From Enterococcus larvae (lineage in GTDB: Bacteria; Bacillota; Bacilli; Lactobacillales; Enterococcaceae), in assembly GCF_017830045.1 (NCBI RefSeq), contig NZ_JAEDXU010000005.1:124001-188000 (forward strand): a stretch of 64,000 nucleotides of DNA, given 5' to 3'. Made by a program: the position numbers and the translations under genes. The notes under the pieces are model-generated. The model did not search any database and was not told where the DNA came from. It saw nothing but the letters and a program-made list of their open reading frames with translations. Of the stretch, positions 46,726-55,453 are shown in pieces (the first letter of the stretch is position 1; each line of letters starts with the position of its first letter).

Positions 46726-47499
46726 ATGACAGCAGAGGCGTATAGATTAGCTGAACACTTATCTCAAGCTTTTAATAACAATGGTAGTGTTCCACTGACC
46801 GAGCTTGTTCCGGATTTGACCGTACAGCAAGCCTATCAAGTTCAGCTTGCAACGATCGAGAATGAGTTGAAGAAGGGAAAAGTGATCACAGGGAAAAAAA
46901 TTGGTCTGACTTCAGCAGCTATGCAGCAATCGTTAGGTGTTGATGAACCGGATTACGGTCATTTACTTGATTCAATGGAAATTCCAAATAATGGAAAAGT
47001 TCCCAAAGAACTGGTTTTGCAGCCGCGAGTGGAGGGAGAGATTGCCTTTATATTGAAGGATGATCTAAAAGGACCGAATGTTACAAGCTTTGATGTAATT
47101 CAGGCAACAGATTATATTGTTCCAGCTATTGAAATCGTAGACAGCAGGATCAAAAACTGGAAGCTGACACTACCGGATACAGTAGGAGACAATGCTTCAT
47201 CCGGACTGTATGTATTAGGAGATAAAAAATTTTCTTTGACAGATATAGACTTGAGATTGATTGGAATGGCACTTTATAAGAATAGTGATCTTCAAAATAC
47301 AGGGACAGGAGCAGCTTGTCTGGATAATCCGATAAATGCAGTTGTCTGGCTGGCAAACAAATTATCCGACTATGGCATTTCACTTAAGAAGGGCGAAGTT
47401 ATCCTATCTGGGGCGTTGTCGGCAGCTATTCCAGCGGAACAGGGAGATTCTTTTGAGATGAAGCTTAATCAAATGGGGAGTGTAAAGGTCAGCTTTTAA
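46726..47499 (+). CDS. 2-oxopent-4-enoate hydratase (DmpE/MhpD type)
   Basis: 257 residues of the hydratase/decarboxylase family. It adds water to 2-oxopent-4-enoate to give 4-hydroxy-2-oxovalerate. Diagnostic stretches follow DmpE rather than DmpH: GKKIGLTSAAMQQSLGVDEPDYGHL, PRVEGEIAFIL, PAIEIVDSRIKNWK, DNASSGLYVLG, KGEVILSGAL; the metal ligands are the Glu residues of VEGEIAF and AIEIVDSR. ATG 46726 has GGGAGGAG upstream. First gene of the seven-gene operon. Confidence 0.88.
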   Translation: MTAEAYRLAEHLSQAFNNNGSVPLTELVPDLTVQQAYQVQLATIENELKKGKVITGKKIGLTSAAMQQSLGVDEPDYGHLLDSMEIPNNGKVPKELVLQPRVEGEIAFILKDDLKGPNVTSFDVIQATDYIVPAIEIVDSRIKNWKLTLPDTVGDNASSGLYVLGDKKFSLTDIDLRLIGMALYKNSDLQNTGTGAACLDNPINAVVWLANKLSDYGISLKKGEVILSGALSAAIPAEQGDSFEMKLNQMGSVKVSF

Positions 47500-47514
47500 A
47501 AAGGAGGAAGCTAC

Positions 47515-48384
47515 GTGGCAAAATTGAAAGCAGGAATTATTGGTTCGGGAAATATTGGAAGCGATCTCATGATGAAACTGCTTCGTTCTGAGATGCTCGA
47601 ACCAACTGTCATGATTGGCATAGATGACCAATCAGAAGGAATGAAGCGGGCAAGAGAGAAAGGGTTAAGAACTTTTTCCAGAGGAATTGACCAATGGGCG
47701 CAGGAAGCACCGGAAACAGCAGATATCCTATTCGATGCAACTTCAGCAAACGCTCATCTTCATAACGATCAGGTAGCAAAAGAGCTTGGGAAAATCATGC
47801 TGGATTTAACGCCGGCAGCCATAGGTCCCTTTGTGATCCCACCTGTGAATTTGACAGAACATATCAATGAAAGAAATGTCAATATGGTCACTTGCGGTGG
47901 ACAGGCGACCGTTCCAATCGTAGCAGTGATCAATCGTGTGCAGCAGGTTGAGTATGGAGAAATCATTGCAACGATTTCAAGTAAAAGTGCCGGTCCCGGA
48001 ACCAGAGCGAATATCGATGAATTCACTGAAACAACCAGTAAAGCAATCGAAACAATCGGCGGTGCCGAAAAAGGACGAGCAATCATTATTTTGAATCCAG
48101 CTGATCCACCTATCCTGATGCGTGATACAGTTCGTGTGCTAGTCAAGGAAGAGGCAAAACAGAAAGAAATACTCACAGCTATTCAAGAAATGGTTCGTTC
48201 CGTACAGGAGTATGTACCAGGCTACCATTTAAGAACAGAGCCAATCATTGAAGGTCATGAAATCACTGTTTTTATTGAAGTTGAAGGAGCTGGAGATTTT
48301 CTTCCTAATTATGCTGGGAATCTTGATATCATGACGTCGGCAGCTACTCGGGTAGCGGAAGAAATCGCGCGAAATAGCCGATAG
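47515..48384 (+). CDS. dmpF: Acylating acetaldehyde dehydrogenase
   Basis: 289 residues. Rossmann start [19 protein letters not shown], catalytic Cys in [12 protein letters not shown] (about residue 127), [19 protein letters not shown]. It oxidises the acetaldehyde released by the aldolase to acetyl-CoA; the two enzymes form a channelled complex in Pseudomonas (DmpFG). GTG start with AAAGGAGG upstream, 15 bp after the hydratase gene. Confidence 0.95.
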   Translation: MAKLKAGIIGSGNIGSDLMMKLLRSEMLEPTVMIGIDDQSEGMKRAREKGLRTFSRGIDQWAQEAPETADILFDATSANAHLHNDQVAKELGKIMLDLTPAAIGPFVIPPVNLTEHINERNVNMVTCGGQATVPIVAVINRVQQVEYGEIIATISSKSAGPGTRANIDEFTETTSKAIETIGGAEKGRAIIILNPADPPILMRDTVRVLVKEEAKQKEILTAIQEMVRSVQEYVPGYHLRTEPIIEGHEITVFIEVEGAGDFLPNYAGNLDIMTSAATRVAEEIARNSR

Positions 48385-48398
48385 GAGGAGGGGAAAAC

Positions 48399-49403
48399 AT
48401 GTTTGATGATTTAGATGTTGTAATCACTGAAGTCGCCTTACGTGATGGTAGTCATGCGGTTAGTCATAGTTTTACTGAAGAACAGGTTCGTAATGTAGTT
48501 GGCGCGCTGGATAAGGCAAGAGTTCCTTATATCGAGGTTTCCCATGGTGACGGACTTGGGGGAAGTACTTTGCAGTATGGTCTTTCAAAGGTTGATGAAT
48601 TCAAATTGATTCAAGCAGCTGTTGAAACAGCGGAGTTTTCAAAAATTGCTGTTTTACTATTACCGGGGATTGGTACTGTTCATGAATTGAGGAGAGCTAG
48701 GGAGCTAGGGGCATCTCTCGTAAGAGTGGCGACTCATGTAACCGAGGCAGATGTTTCTGCTCAACATATTCACGAAGCAAGGAAAATGGGCTTAACCACT
48801 TTTGGTTTCTTAATGATGTCTCATATGGCACCAATCGAAAAATTAGTTGAACAAGCTAAGTTGATGGAAAGCTATGGTGCAGAAGCTGTATATATGACTG
48901 ATTCTGCAGGTGCTTTGTTACCTGATCAGGTTTACGAACGAATCACTGCGTTAAAAGAAGCATTGAATGTCGAAGTGGGCTTCCATGCACACAATAATTT
49001 GGGATTGGCGATGGGGAATACACTGGAAGCAATCCGAGCAGGTGCGACTCGTATCGATGGAAGCATTCGATCATTAGGTGCCGGAGCAGGCAATACTCAG
49101 ACAGAGGTCTTGGCTGCTGTATTGGAAAAGAAAGGGATTCGTACAGGGATCGATCTATATAATATTATGGATGCGGCAGAAGATGTTGTGGCACCATTAT
49201 TGAAGAGCCCGCAAGAGATCACCAAAGATAGTCTAACAATGGGGTATGCAGGTGTTTATTCCAGTTTTCAGCTTCATGCAAAACGAGCAGGAGAAAAATA
49301 TGACGTTGATCCACGAGACATCCTGATCGAGCTAGGAAAACAAAAGGTAGTTGGCGGACAGGAGGATATGATCCTTGATGTCGCAAAAAGGATGGCTGAA
49401 TAA
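48399..49403 (+). CDS. dmpG: 4-hydroxy-2-oxovalerate aldolase
   Basis: 334 residues, TIM-barrel DRE metallo-lyase family. Motifs: VALRDGSHAVSH near the start (Arg, Asp and metal site), VEVGFHAHNNLGLAMGN (HxH metal ligands), IDGSIRSLGAGAGN. It splits 4-hydroxy-2-oxovalerate into pyruvate and acetaldehyde. It follows dmpF by 14 bp, with GGAGGAGGGG as ribosome site. Confidence 0.96.
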   Translation: MFDDLDVVITEVALRDGSHAVSHSFTEEQVRNVVGALDKARVPYIEVSHGDGLGGSTLQYGLSKVDEFKLIQAAVETAEFSKIAVLLLPGIGTVHELRRARELGASLVRVATHVTEADVSAQHIHEARKMGLTTFGFLMMSHMAPIEKLVEQAKLMESYGAEAVYMTDSAGALLPDQVYERITALKEALNVEVGFHAHNNLGLAMGNTLEAIRAGATRIDGSIRSLGAGAGNTQTEVLAAVLEKKGIRTGIDLYNIMDAAEDVVAPLLKSPQEITKDSLTMGYAGVYSSFQLHAKRAGEKYDVDPRDILIELGKQKVVGGQEDMILDVAKRMAE

Positions 49404-49427
49404 ATAATAGAGAAAGAAGGGACACTC

Positions 49428-50216
49428 TTGGAGGAAAAGAAACGGAAAGAACTGGCTGTTTATGTACTAAACGCACAGGATGAGCATACGGAAATCAGGA
49501 AAATAACTGAGCAGCTATGTCCGGAGTTAACCATGAGTGAAGCATACAGGGTTCAGGAAGTTTTGATCAGTCAACGACTGAAGCGAGGCGAGCGAATCAT
49601 TGGTCCGAAGATGGGACTGACCAGTAAAGCAAAACTTCAGCAGATGGCTGTTACTGAGCCCATCTATGGGTATGTTTTTGATACGATGCTGATTGAAGAT
49701 GGCGGAGCGATGAAGATGGATAGCTATATTCATCCGAAGGTCGAGCCTGAAATTGGTTTTGTTTTGAAAAAGGAACTAAGGGGACCCGGCATAACAAAAG
49801 AAGCTGTTTTAGAAGCAACTGACTATCTATTTCCTGCAATTGAAGTGATTGACAGCCGCTATATGGACTTTCGATTTACGATGCCTGATGTTGTTGCGGA
49901 TAACTGTTCTGCTGCAGGGGCTGTTCTGGGAACACATACTACAAAAGTCGGCAGTATGGATCTAGAAACGATTGGTGTAGTTTTGGAAATCAATGGAGAG
50001 GTACAGGCAGTTGGTGCTGGTGCAGCGGTTCTTGAGCATCCGGCAGAAGCAGTCGCTCGACTGGCCAATATGCTGGCAGAAAAAGGAACATCCGTAAAAC
50101 CGGGACAAGCAATACTGACAGGGGCGTTGACAGCCGCTGTCAGTATCAAAGCCGGGGATTACGTTGAAGTAAAATTTGGTGAAAAGTTGGGAGTGGTTCG
50201 TCTTTTTGTAAAGTAG
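49428..50216 (+). CDS. 4-oxalocrotonate decarboxylase (DmpH/XylI type)
   Basis: 262 residues, a paralogue of the hydratase at 46726. Diagnostic decarboxylase-side stretches: GPKMGLTSKAKLQQMAVTEPIYGYV, IHPKVEPEIGFVLKKELRGPG, PAIEVIDSRYMDFRF, VVADNCSAA. DmpH makes 2-oxopent-4-enoate from 4-oxalocrotonate and works in complex with the hydratase. TTG start. The presence of both paralogues means both the decarboxylating and hydrating steps are encoded. Confidence 0.85.
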   Translation: MEEKKRKELAVYVLNAQDEHTEIRKITEQLCPELTMSEAYRVQEVLISQRLKRGERIIGPKMGLTSKAKLQQMAVTEPIYGYVFDTMLIEDGGAMKMDSYIHPKVEPEIGFVLKKELRGPGITKEAVLEATDYLFPAIEVIDSRYMDFRFTMPDVVADNCSAAGAVLGTHTTKVGSMDLETIGVVLEINGEVQAVGAGAAVLEHPAEAVARLANMLAEKGTSVKPGQAILTGALTAAVSIKAGDYVEVKFGEKLGVVRLFVK

Positions 50217-50228
50217 GAGGAAAGAAAG

Positions 50229-50420
50229 ATGCCGTTTGTTCACATTGAAATACTTGAAGGACGCTCTGAGGAAAAAATCGAGGAATTGATCGCTGAGGTA
50301 ACAGGTACAATTGAAAATGTACTGGGTTCACCACAGCAAAGTATTCGTGTAATTGTTAATGAAGTACCGAAATCCCGTTGGGGAATCGGTGGAGTTTCTG
50401 CTAAAAAATTAGGAAGATAA
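50229..50420 (+). CDS. 4-oxalocrotonate tautomerase
   Basis: 63 residues with catalytic Pro1 after Met removal, Arg11 (LEGRSEEK) and Arg39 (QSIRVIV), all as in Pseudomonas 4-OT; position 50 is Trp instead of Phe (SRWGIGG). It isomerises 2-hydroxymuconate to 2-oxo-3-hexenedioate in the oxalocrotonate branch. AGGAGG precedes the ATG; it lies 12 bp after the decarboxylase gene. Confidence 0.93.
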   Translation: MPFVHIEILEGRSEEKIEELIAEVTGTIENVLGSPQQSIRVIVNEVPKSRWGIGGVSAKKLGR

Positions 50421-50432
50421 AAGGAGAAAAAA

Positions 50433-51434
50433 ATGATGACAACTAGAAATTTAGAACCTTTATTCGAAGTCGCTCAGTTAGCAATGGTCAACCTTTATAC
50501 ACCAAAGTTGGAAGAGTCAATCAAGTTTTTTGAAGTGATGGGCATGCTTGTTGTTCATACCGACGAAGAAGGCAGTGTCTATATGCGTGCCTATGAGGAC
50601 CCATATAAATACAGCATGAAGCTGACACCCCATCATGAAGCTGGCTTAGTAAAAGCCAGCTGGCGGGCAACCAGTCAGGCGGCGATGGATCGACGTGTTG
50701 AAGTACTGTCAAGCCTGCCTCAAGGAAAAGGCTGGGTAGAACCGGCATACGGTCGAGGAAAAGCATATGAGTTTACGAGTCCTGATAACCATCTGTTCGA
50801 AATCTTCTTTGATGTCGAATATTATGAAGCACCTGAAGAGCTGAAGTCCAAATTGAACAATCGTCCACAACGTCGTCCGCTGACGGGTGTACCTGTTCGT
50901 CGTCTGGATCATATGAACTGTCTGGCAAAGGATGTAGATAAAAATGTGGCATTCTTTACAGAGCATCTTGGCTTCAATGTGCGGGAGTATCTGGCGAAAG
51001 AAGATGGAACAAAAGGTGCAGCTTGGCTATCTGTTTCCCCGTTAGTTCATGAAATCGCCTTTATGACTGATGGTATGATGGAAAAAGCAGCACCAGGACG
51101 CTTGCACCACGTAGCTTACTGGTTTGGTGATCCTCAGGATTTAGAATACCTTTCAGATGCATTGACTGAACTGGGGATTCCAGTTGAAGCGGGACCATTG
51201 AAGCATGGTGTTTCTCAGGCAAAATGTATGTACGCGATCGAGCCTGGCGGAAACCGTATCGAGCTCTTTGGCGACACAGGCTATCTCATTTTCGATCCAA
51301 CGTGGGAACCGGTGGAGTGGAATATCCACGATGCTGAAAAAGCAATCATCTGGTATGGTGCAGGCTTACCGCACAGCTACTTTCGTTACGGTACACCAGT
51401 GATTGAGGATCAAGAAATCACCCCATTTTATTGA
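50433..51434 (+). CDS. Catechol 2,3-dioxygenase (extradiol)
   Basis: 333 residues with two VOC modules. The catalytic C-terminal module has the iron ligands His (RRLDHMNCL, about residue 157), His (RLHHVAYW, about 226) and Glu (NRIELFGD, about 276). Size and motifs fit class I extradiol catechol dioxygenases of Geobacillus/Bacillus type. It opens catechol with O2 to 2-hydroxymuconic semialdehyde. AAAGGAG precedes the ATG. The operon needs oxygen at this step. Confidence 0.93.
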   Translation: MMTTRNLEPLFEVAQLAMVNLYTPKLEESIKFFEVMGMLVVHTDEEGSVYMRAYEDPYKYSMKLTPHHEAGLVKASWRATSQAAMDRRVEVLSSLPQGKGWVEPAYGRGKAYEFTSPDNHLFEIFFDVEYYEAPEELKSKLNNRPQRRPLTGVPVRRLDHMNCLAKDVDKNVAFFTEHLGFNVREYLAKEDGTKGAAWLSVSPLVHEIAFMTDGMMEKAAPGRLHHVAYWFGDPQDLEYLSDALTELGIPVEAGPLKHGVSQAKCMYAIEPGGNRIELFGDTGYLIFDPTWEPVEWNIHDAEKAIIWYGAGLPHSYFRYGTPVIEDQEITPFY

Positions 51435-51599
51435 TGAGGAAAACTAAATAAATGCGGCTGGGACAAAAGCAAATACCTCTTTGGGATTTAGTCAAACGAC
51501 ACCAAAGCAGCGGCTTGCGTCCTGCCGCTTATATGAGTTTAGAAAAAATGGAACGAAGAGAAGTTCCATTGACTATTACATTTGTAGGGAGAGAGAAGA
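51435..51599 (+). other. Gap inside the catechol operon
   Basis: 165 bp between the dioxygenase and hydrolase genes. It starts with GCGGCTGGGACAAAAGC, a string that resembles the start of small intergenic repeats I recall from enterococci. Short frames here have no ribosome site. No terminator is visible, so the hydrolase is probably still in the operon. Confidence 0.35.
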
Positions 51600-52427
51600 A
51601 TGGAAAAAAGACCGGAAATTGCGAAGTCTATTCAAACAGGAAATTTTAAAACAAACTACCATGATGTTGGTAATCAAGACGGGGAGAAAATCGTGCTTCT
51701 TCACGGATCAGGCCCCGGCGTGACCGCATGGGCGAACTGGAACAAGCTCTTTACATTATGGGACAAGGAGTATCATATGTATGCTCCTGATATGGTTGGA
51801 TTTGGCTATACAGAAAGACCGGAAGATATCAGCTATAACATGAATGTCTGGGTTCAACAGACGATTGATTTTTTTGATGCAGTCGGTATTGAAAAGGCGA
51901 ATTTGGTTGGCAATTCCTTTGGCGGAGCATTAGCTCTTTCTATGGCAATCAATCATCCGGAGCGAGTAAATAAATTGATTTTGATGGGAAGTATGGGTGT
52001 CAGCTTCCCAATCACCTACGGATTGGATCGTGTATGGGGCTATCAGCCGTCATTAGCAAACATGGAAGAGTTACTTGAGATATTTACCTATGATCATTCT
52101 TTTGTTACAGCTGACTTGATCAAAACACGCTATGAATCCAGCAAAAAAGCAGAATTTCATGAAAGCTTTTCTTCGATGTTTCCTGAGCCGCGTCAAAACA
52201 GTGTGGAAGCTATGGCTGGAAACAAGGATTATATACGAGATATTCCTCATGATACATTGATTGTGCATGGACGTGAGGATCGAGTGATCCCTGTGCAGAC
52301 ATCATTGGAGCTGTCGCAAACAATTAAAAATTCTGAGCTGCATATCTTTGGCAAGTGCGGACATTGGACACAGATTGAACAGACACAACGTTTCGCGGAT
52401 ACAGTAAAAAGCTTTATTGAAAAATAA
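51600..52427 (+). CDS. 2-hydroxymuconic semialdehyde hydrolase (alpha/beta hydrolase)
   Basis: 275 residues, meta-cleavage product hydrolase family. Oxyanion region LLHGSGPGVTAW (about residue 34), nucleophile Ser in GNSFGGAL (about 105), acid Asp in HGREDRVIP (about 225), His in CGHWTQIE (about 254). It cleaves the C-C bond of ring-fission products, yielding 2-oxopent-4-enoate and formate (from catechol) or an acid (from alkylcatechols). Last gene of the operon. Confidence 0.92.
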   Translation: MEKRPEIAKSIQTGNFKTNYHDVGNQDGEKIVLLHGSGPGVTAWANWNKLFTLWDKEYHMYAPDMVGFGYTERPEDISYNMNVWVQQTIDFFDAVGIEKANLVGNSFGGALALSMAINHPERVNKLILMGSMGVSFPITYGLDRVWGYQPSLANMEELLEIFTYDHSFVTADLIKTRYESSKKAEFHESFSSMFPEPRQNSVEAMAGNKDYIRDIPHDTLIVHGREDRVIPVQTSLELSQTIKNSELHIFGKCGHWTQIEQTQRFADTVKSFIEK

Positions 52428-52544
52428 TTGTGATTTAAAATCGCTGTACGTATAAAATGGGGAAGTTTTCAATAGGAGCCGATGTCACTGTTAGGCTCCT
52501 ATTTTCTATGTCCCTTTGAACTAAAGCTGATTTCTTCGTCGAAA

Positions 52545-52573
52545 TTGATTTACGTGAGTCCCTATGTTATATT
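52545..52573 (+). promoter_or_regulatory. Promoter of candidate structured RNA
   Basis: TTGATT (52545-52550), 17-bp spacer and extended -10 TGTTATATT (hexamer 52568-52573). Confidence 0.65.
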
Positions 52574-52579
52574 GTAGTG

Positions 52580-52799
52580 GCAATTATTTTGAGTAGAGTA
52601 AGTGAAAATACTAATTGAGGTGTGCTTTTTGAGCAGTGTAGTGGTATCTATCTAGATTAATTTAATGACCAATTAAACGAATGTTTCTTTGGTGTGTCTA
52701 TAGATATCTTTGCATCCTTAAAATAATTCAAGCACACTTACTTATATGTAATGACTGTTGACTTGATTAAAAGGCTGGGAGATTCCCAGCCTTTTTTAT
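52580..52799 (+). ncRNA. Candidate 6S-like RNA
   Basis: About 220 nt between its own promoter and terminator. It folds into a rod: 52618-52627 pairs with 52730-52739 (ten pairs, GTGTGCTT/AAGCACAC core), then a central loop of about 15 nt on the 5' side and 20 nt on the 3' side, then 52643-52651 with 52700-52708 (nine pairs), then a terminal hairpin (ACCAA/TTGGT). A helix-bubble-helix rod of about 200 nt is the form of 6S RNA, which sequesters sigma-A RNA polymerase. Alternative: a leader of the polyamine gene. I have no primary-sequence match. Confidence 0.45.
52769..52798 (+). terminator. Terminator of the structured RNA
   Basis: AAGGCTGGGA pairs with TCCCAGCCTT and is followed by six T. 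It lies 104 bp before the BpsA-SpeD gene. Confidence 0.92.
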
Positions 52800-52903
52800 T
52801 TTCATATCAACAAGTGAGAGAATCATAGAGACAATGTTAGGTTAGTGTAGATAGTCATTTCGTCGAAAGTAAAAAGCGAAGGGATGGACTGGTTCAACGC
52901 ACA

Positions 52904-54466
52904 ATGATACCGAACCGAAAAAATATGAACATAGCAAAAACAATCAAAACACAAACAAACTTGAGAGAACCCGAAGCGGTCATCAATTTACTATTGATCG
53001 AACTGTATTTACGAAAACAACTTTCAACAAAAAAGCTGGCTCATAAAGTAAAGCTGCCGCTGCCAATCGTTTCAGCAATCAAAAAGGAATTGATCAAGCT
53101 CGATTTTGCTTCTGAAGAACAGGGGACGAGGCTGACCAGAAAAGGTGTTCTCTATGTTGAACAGCATTTAGGCTGGGCATCAGTTAACAAGACTGAATAT
53201 CTTAAAATAGTAGATTCAAAAGAAGAGCAAGAGCATTTAAAAAAGGAAATGGTTCGTGAGTTAAGAACAGGAATCAGTGACCGTCCTGTTGTAGCAGTGG
53301 CTTATGATCAGGCATTTGCAACGATTGAAACAATTGTAGAACGAGCCTTTTTATTATTGGAAAGACCTGATTTTATCAATAAACGTATTTTGTTTTTAGG
53401 AGATGACGATCTATCTTCACTTGCAGTAGGCTTATTATTGAAGAAGTTTCAGCGGACGTCTACTGAGCGAAAAGATATTCTAACAGTTTATGAGCTGTCT
53501 GAGGCAATCATTCACTGCATAGAAACAACAGCAAACAAGCTAGGCTTGACAATCAACTGTCAGCAAATCGATTTTCGTCGTGGCTCTCAGGAAAGATATG
53601 ATCATCAATTTGATTACATTTATGTCGATCCTCCCTATACACTTTCAGGGCTCAAGCTTTTTCTATCAAGAGCAGTCTCTTGCAGTAAGCTGGGGGACAG
53701 TAGGATATTTCTTTCGTTTGGCGAAAAGGACCCGGCGAATCAACTGGCCATTCAGAAGCTGTTCTGCCTGCAAAATCTTGTGCTTGTTCAGCTGAGACCA
53801 GCCTTTAACCAATATTCTGGTGCTTCAGTTATTGGCGGATTGAGTACGCTTTATGAACTGTCAACACAGACCGACAGCTATGCAACGATTCTGGCAGACC
53901 AGCCTTATTATGAGCGGATCTATACTGCTGAGTTGAATCCTCGACAGTCGATTTATCAATGCCAAAATTGCCGGGAAACATACGTAATAGGAGCTCAAGA
54001 ACCAATCAAGACAATTGAGGAGCTAAAAAGGGAAACGTGTTCTGTTTGTAAAAACGATACCTTTTTGCGATCAGCACGCAGAAAGCAACCGGAGCTAAAA
54101 ACAAAACAATATTTAGGCAATCATTACTTGATCGAATTAAAAGGAGGAGCTGAAGAAAAACTGACGTCTGTCTCGGCTGTGGAAGAGATCATGTTGGAAA
54201 TTGTGAGGGAGTGTGAGCTGACAGCGGTAACGCATTATTTTCATCAGTTTGATCCGTGGGGTGTGAGTGGTGTGGTCATTCTTTCTGAATCCCATTTCAC
54301 GATCCACACTTGGCCGGAAGAGAGTTACGCAGCAGTCGATCTATTCGTTTGCTGTGAGCTACCTTCGCAAGCGCATTTTCTGTCCTTGTTAGTGAGTATG
54401 TTCGAGCTTAAAGCAATCGAATACCAGAAAATAAATCGTGGGGAATTATCGGTGGAAATCAAATAA
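52904..54466 (+). CDS. Fusion of branched-chain polyamine synthase (BpsA) and S-adenosylmethionine decarboxylase (SpeD)
   Basis: 520 residues. Residues 1-90 form a winged-helix-like N-terminus. Residues about 100-345 form the BpsA aminopropyltransferase with LGDDDLSS (166-172) and the acidic DPPYT (242-246). Residues 350-385 carry CQNC (353-356) and CSVC (379-382), a zinc-ribbon-like linker. Residues about 403-520 are a full class 1B SpeD domain with LSESHFTIHTWPE; self-cleavage before Ser463 would create the pyruvoyl group. BpsA uses decarboxylated SAM, the SpeD product, to add aminopropyl groups to polyamines. One chain would thus make and use the donor. The ribosome site at ATG 52904 is weak; ATG 52925 is an alternative. 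Monocistronic. Confidence 0.85.
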   Translation: MIPNRKNMNIAKTIKTQTNLREPEAVINLLLIELYLRKQLSTKKLAHKVKLPLPIVSAIKKELIKLDFASEEQGTRLTRKGVLYVEQHLGWASVNKTEYLKIVDSKEEQEHLKKEMVRELRTGISDRPVVAVAYDQAFATIETIVERAFLLLERPDFINKRILFLGDDDLSSLAVGLLLKKFQRTSTERKDILTVYELSEAIIHCIETTANKLGLTINCQQIDFRRGSQERYDHQFDYIYVDPPYTLSGLKLFLSRAVSCSKLGDSRIFLSFGEKDPANQLAIQKLFCLQNLVLVQLRPAFNQYSGASVIGGLSTLYELSTQTDSYATILADQPYYERIYTAELNPRQSIYQCQNCRETYVIGAQEPIKTIEELKRETCSVCKNDTFLRSARRKQPELKTKQYLGNHYLIELKGGAEEKLTSVSAVEEIMLEIVRECELTAVTHYFHQFDPWGVSGVVILSESHFTIHTWPEESYAAVDLFVCCELPSQAHFLSLLVSMFELKAIEYQKINRGELSVEIK

Positions 54467-54586
54467 TCTGAGTTCGACTGCATGAAGGAAGATGCGCTGA
54501 AACAGTTGTTTCTTTAACAATAAGTTAGTTGGCAAGTTATTCAATGTTCGACTCTATTTCAAAATTGATTAGCTTTTGAATAGGCA

Positions 54587-54630
54587 AGCTCATCAGGAGT
54601 AATAAAGTTATTTCTGATGAGCTTTATTGA
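54587..54630 (+). terminator. Terminator after BpsA-SpeD gene
   Basis: AAGCTCATCAG pairs with CTGATGAGCTT and is followed by a T-rich run. Confidence 0.8.
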
Positions 54631-54760
54631 TACTATAAGTGATGATGAACTTATTTCATCAGCCGATGCTTAGAAGAAAATCGGCTGAAAGACCTATATT
54701 AATGACGAGAAAATTTTGATAATGTAAAATAGAATGTAGAAGAATAATGGAGGAGATCAC

Positions 54761-55435
54761 ATGGCGAAAATCATGATTGTTGAAGATGAGGCGACTATAC
54801 GCAGCTTGATCATGAAGGAACTGGAAAAATGGGAGCTGTCAGTAGTTGGAACAACAGACTTTCATCAAGTATTGGAGGATTTTCAAAATGAAGAGCCTCA
54901 GCTGGTTCTGTTGGATATCAATCTGCCGGTATATGACGGCTATTATTGGTGTCAGAAAATCAGAGAGATATCTAAGGTGCCGATCATCTTTATTTCCAGT
55001 AGAAACACAAATATGGATATGATCATGGCGATGAACATGGGTGCAGACGACTTTGTCACAAAACCCTTTCAGTTAGATGTATTGGTTGCGAAAATCAATG
55101 CATTGCTGCGTCGTTCTTACAATTATTCTGAGCCGGGCAATGAAGTGATGGAACATAACGGCATCACCTTGAACTTAGATAACGGCAATATGGAGATTGC
55201 AGGTCAGACAATCGATTTGAGTAAAAACGAATACCGACTCTTGTATTTATTGATGAAAAAGCACGGCAAGATTTTAACCCGAGAAAAACTGCTTCGTTCT
55301 TTATGGGAGGATGAACGGTTTGTGGACGACAATACGTTGACCGTGAATATCAATCGCTTGAGGAAAAAAATCGAGCAGGCCGGCATCAATGGGTATATTG
55401 AAACCAAGGTAGGTCAGGGATATATTGTTCCTTAG
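54761..55435 (+). CDS. OmpR-family response regulator (BceR-like)
   Basis: 224 residues. Receiver domain with phospho-acceptor Asp in VLLDINLPVYDG (about residue 52) and Lys in TKPF (about 102), then a winged helix (about 125-224) with RLLYLLMKKHGKILTREKLLRSLW. Sequence resembles BceR/GraR-type regulators of cell-envelope stress. It is 18 bp before its kinase gene. GGAGGAG precedes the ATG. Confidence 0.92.
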   Translation: MAKIMIVEDEATIRSLIMKELEKWELSVVGTTDFHQVLEDFQNEEPQLVLLDINLPVYDGYYWCQKIREISKVPIIFISSRNTNMDMIMAMNMGADDFVTKPFQLDVLVAKINALLRRSYNYSEPGNEVMEHNGITLNLDNGNMEIAGQTIDLSKNEYRLLYLLMKKHGKILTREKLLRSLWEDERFVDDNTLTVNINRLRKKIEQAGINGYIETKVGQGYIVP

Positions 55436-55453
55436 ACTGGTTAGGAGAAGAAT

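Noticed and set aside
51452-51723. Small frames (65 and 80 residues) between dioxygenase and hydrolase genes
   Set aside because: No ribosome sites and overlap with the hydrolase start.
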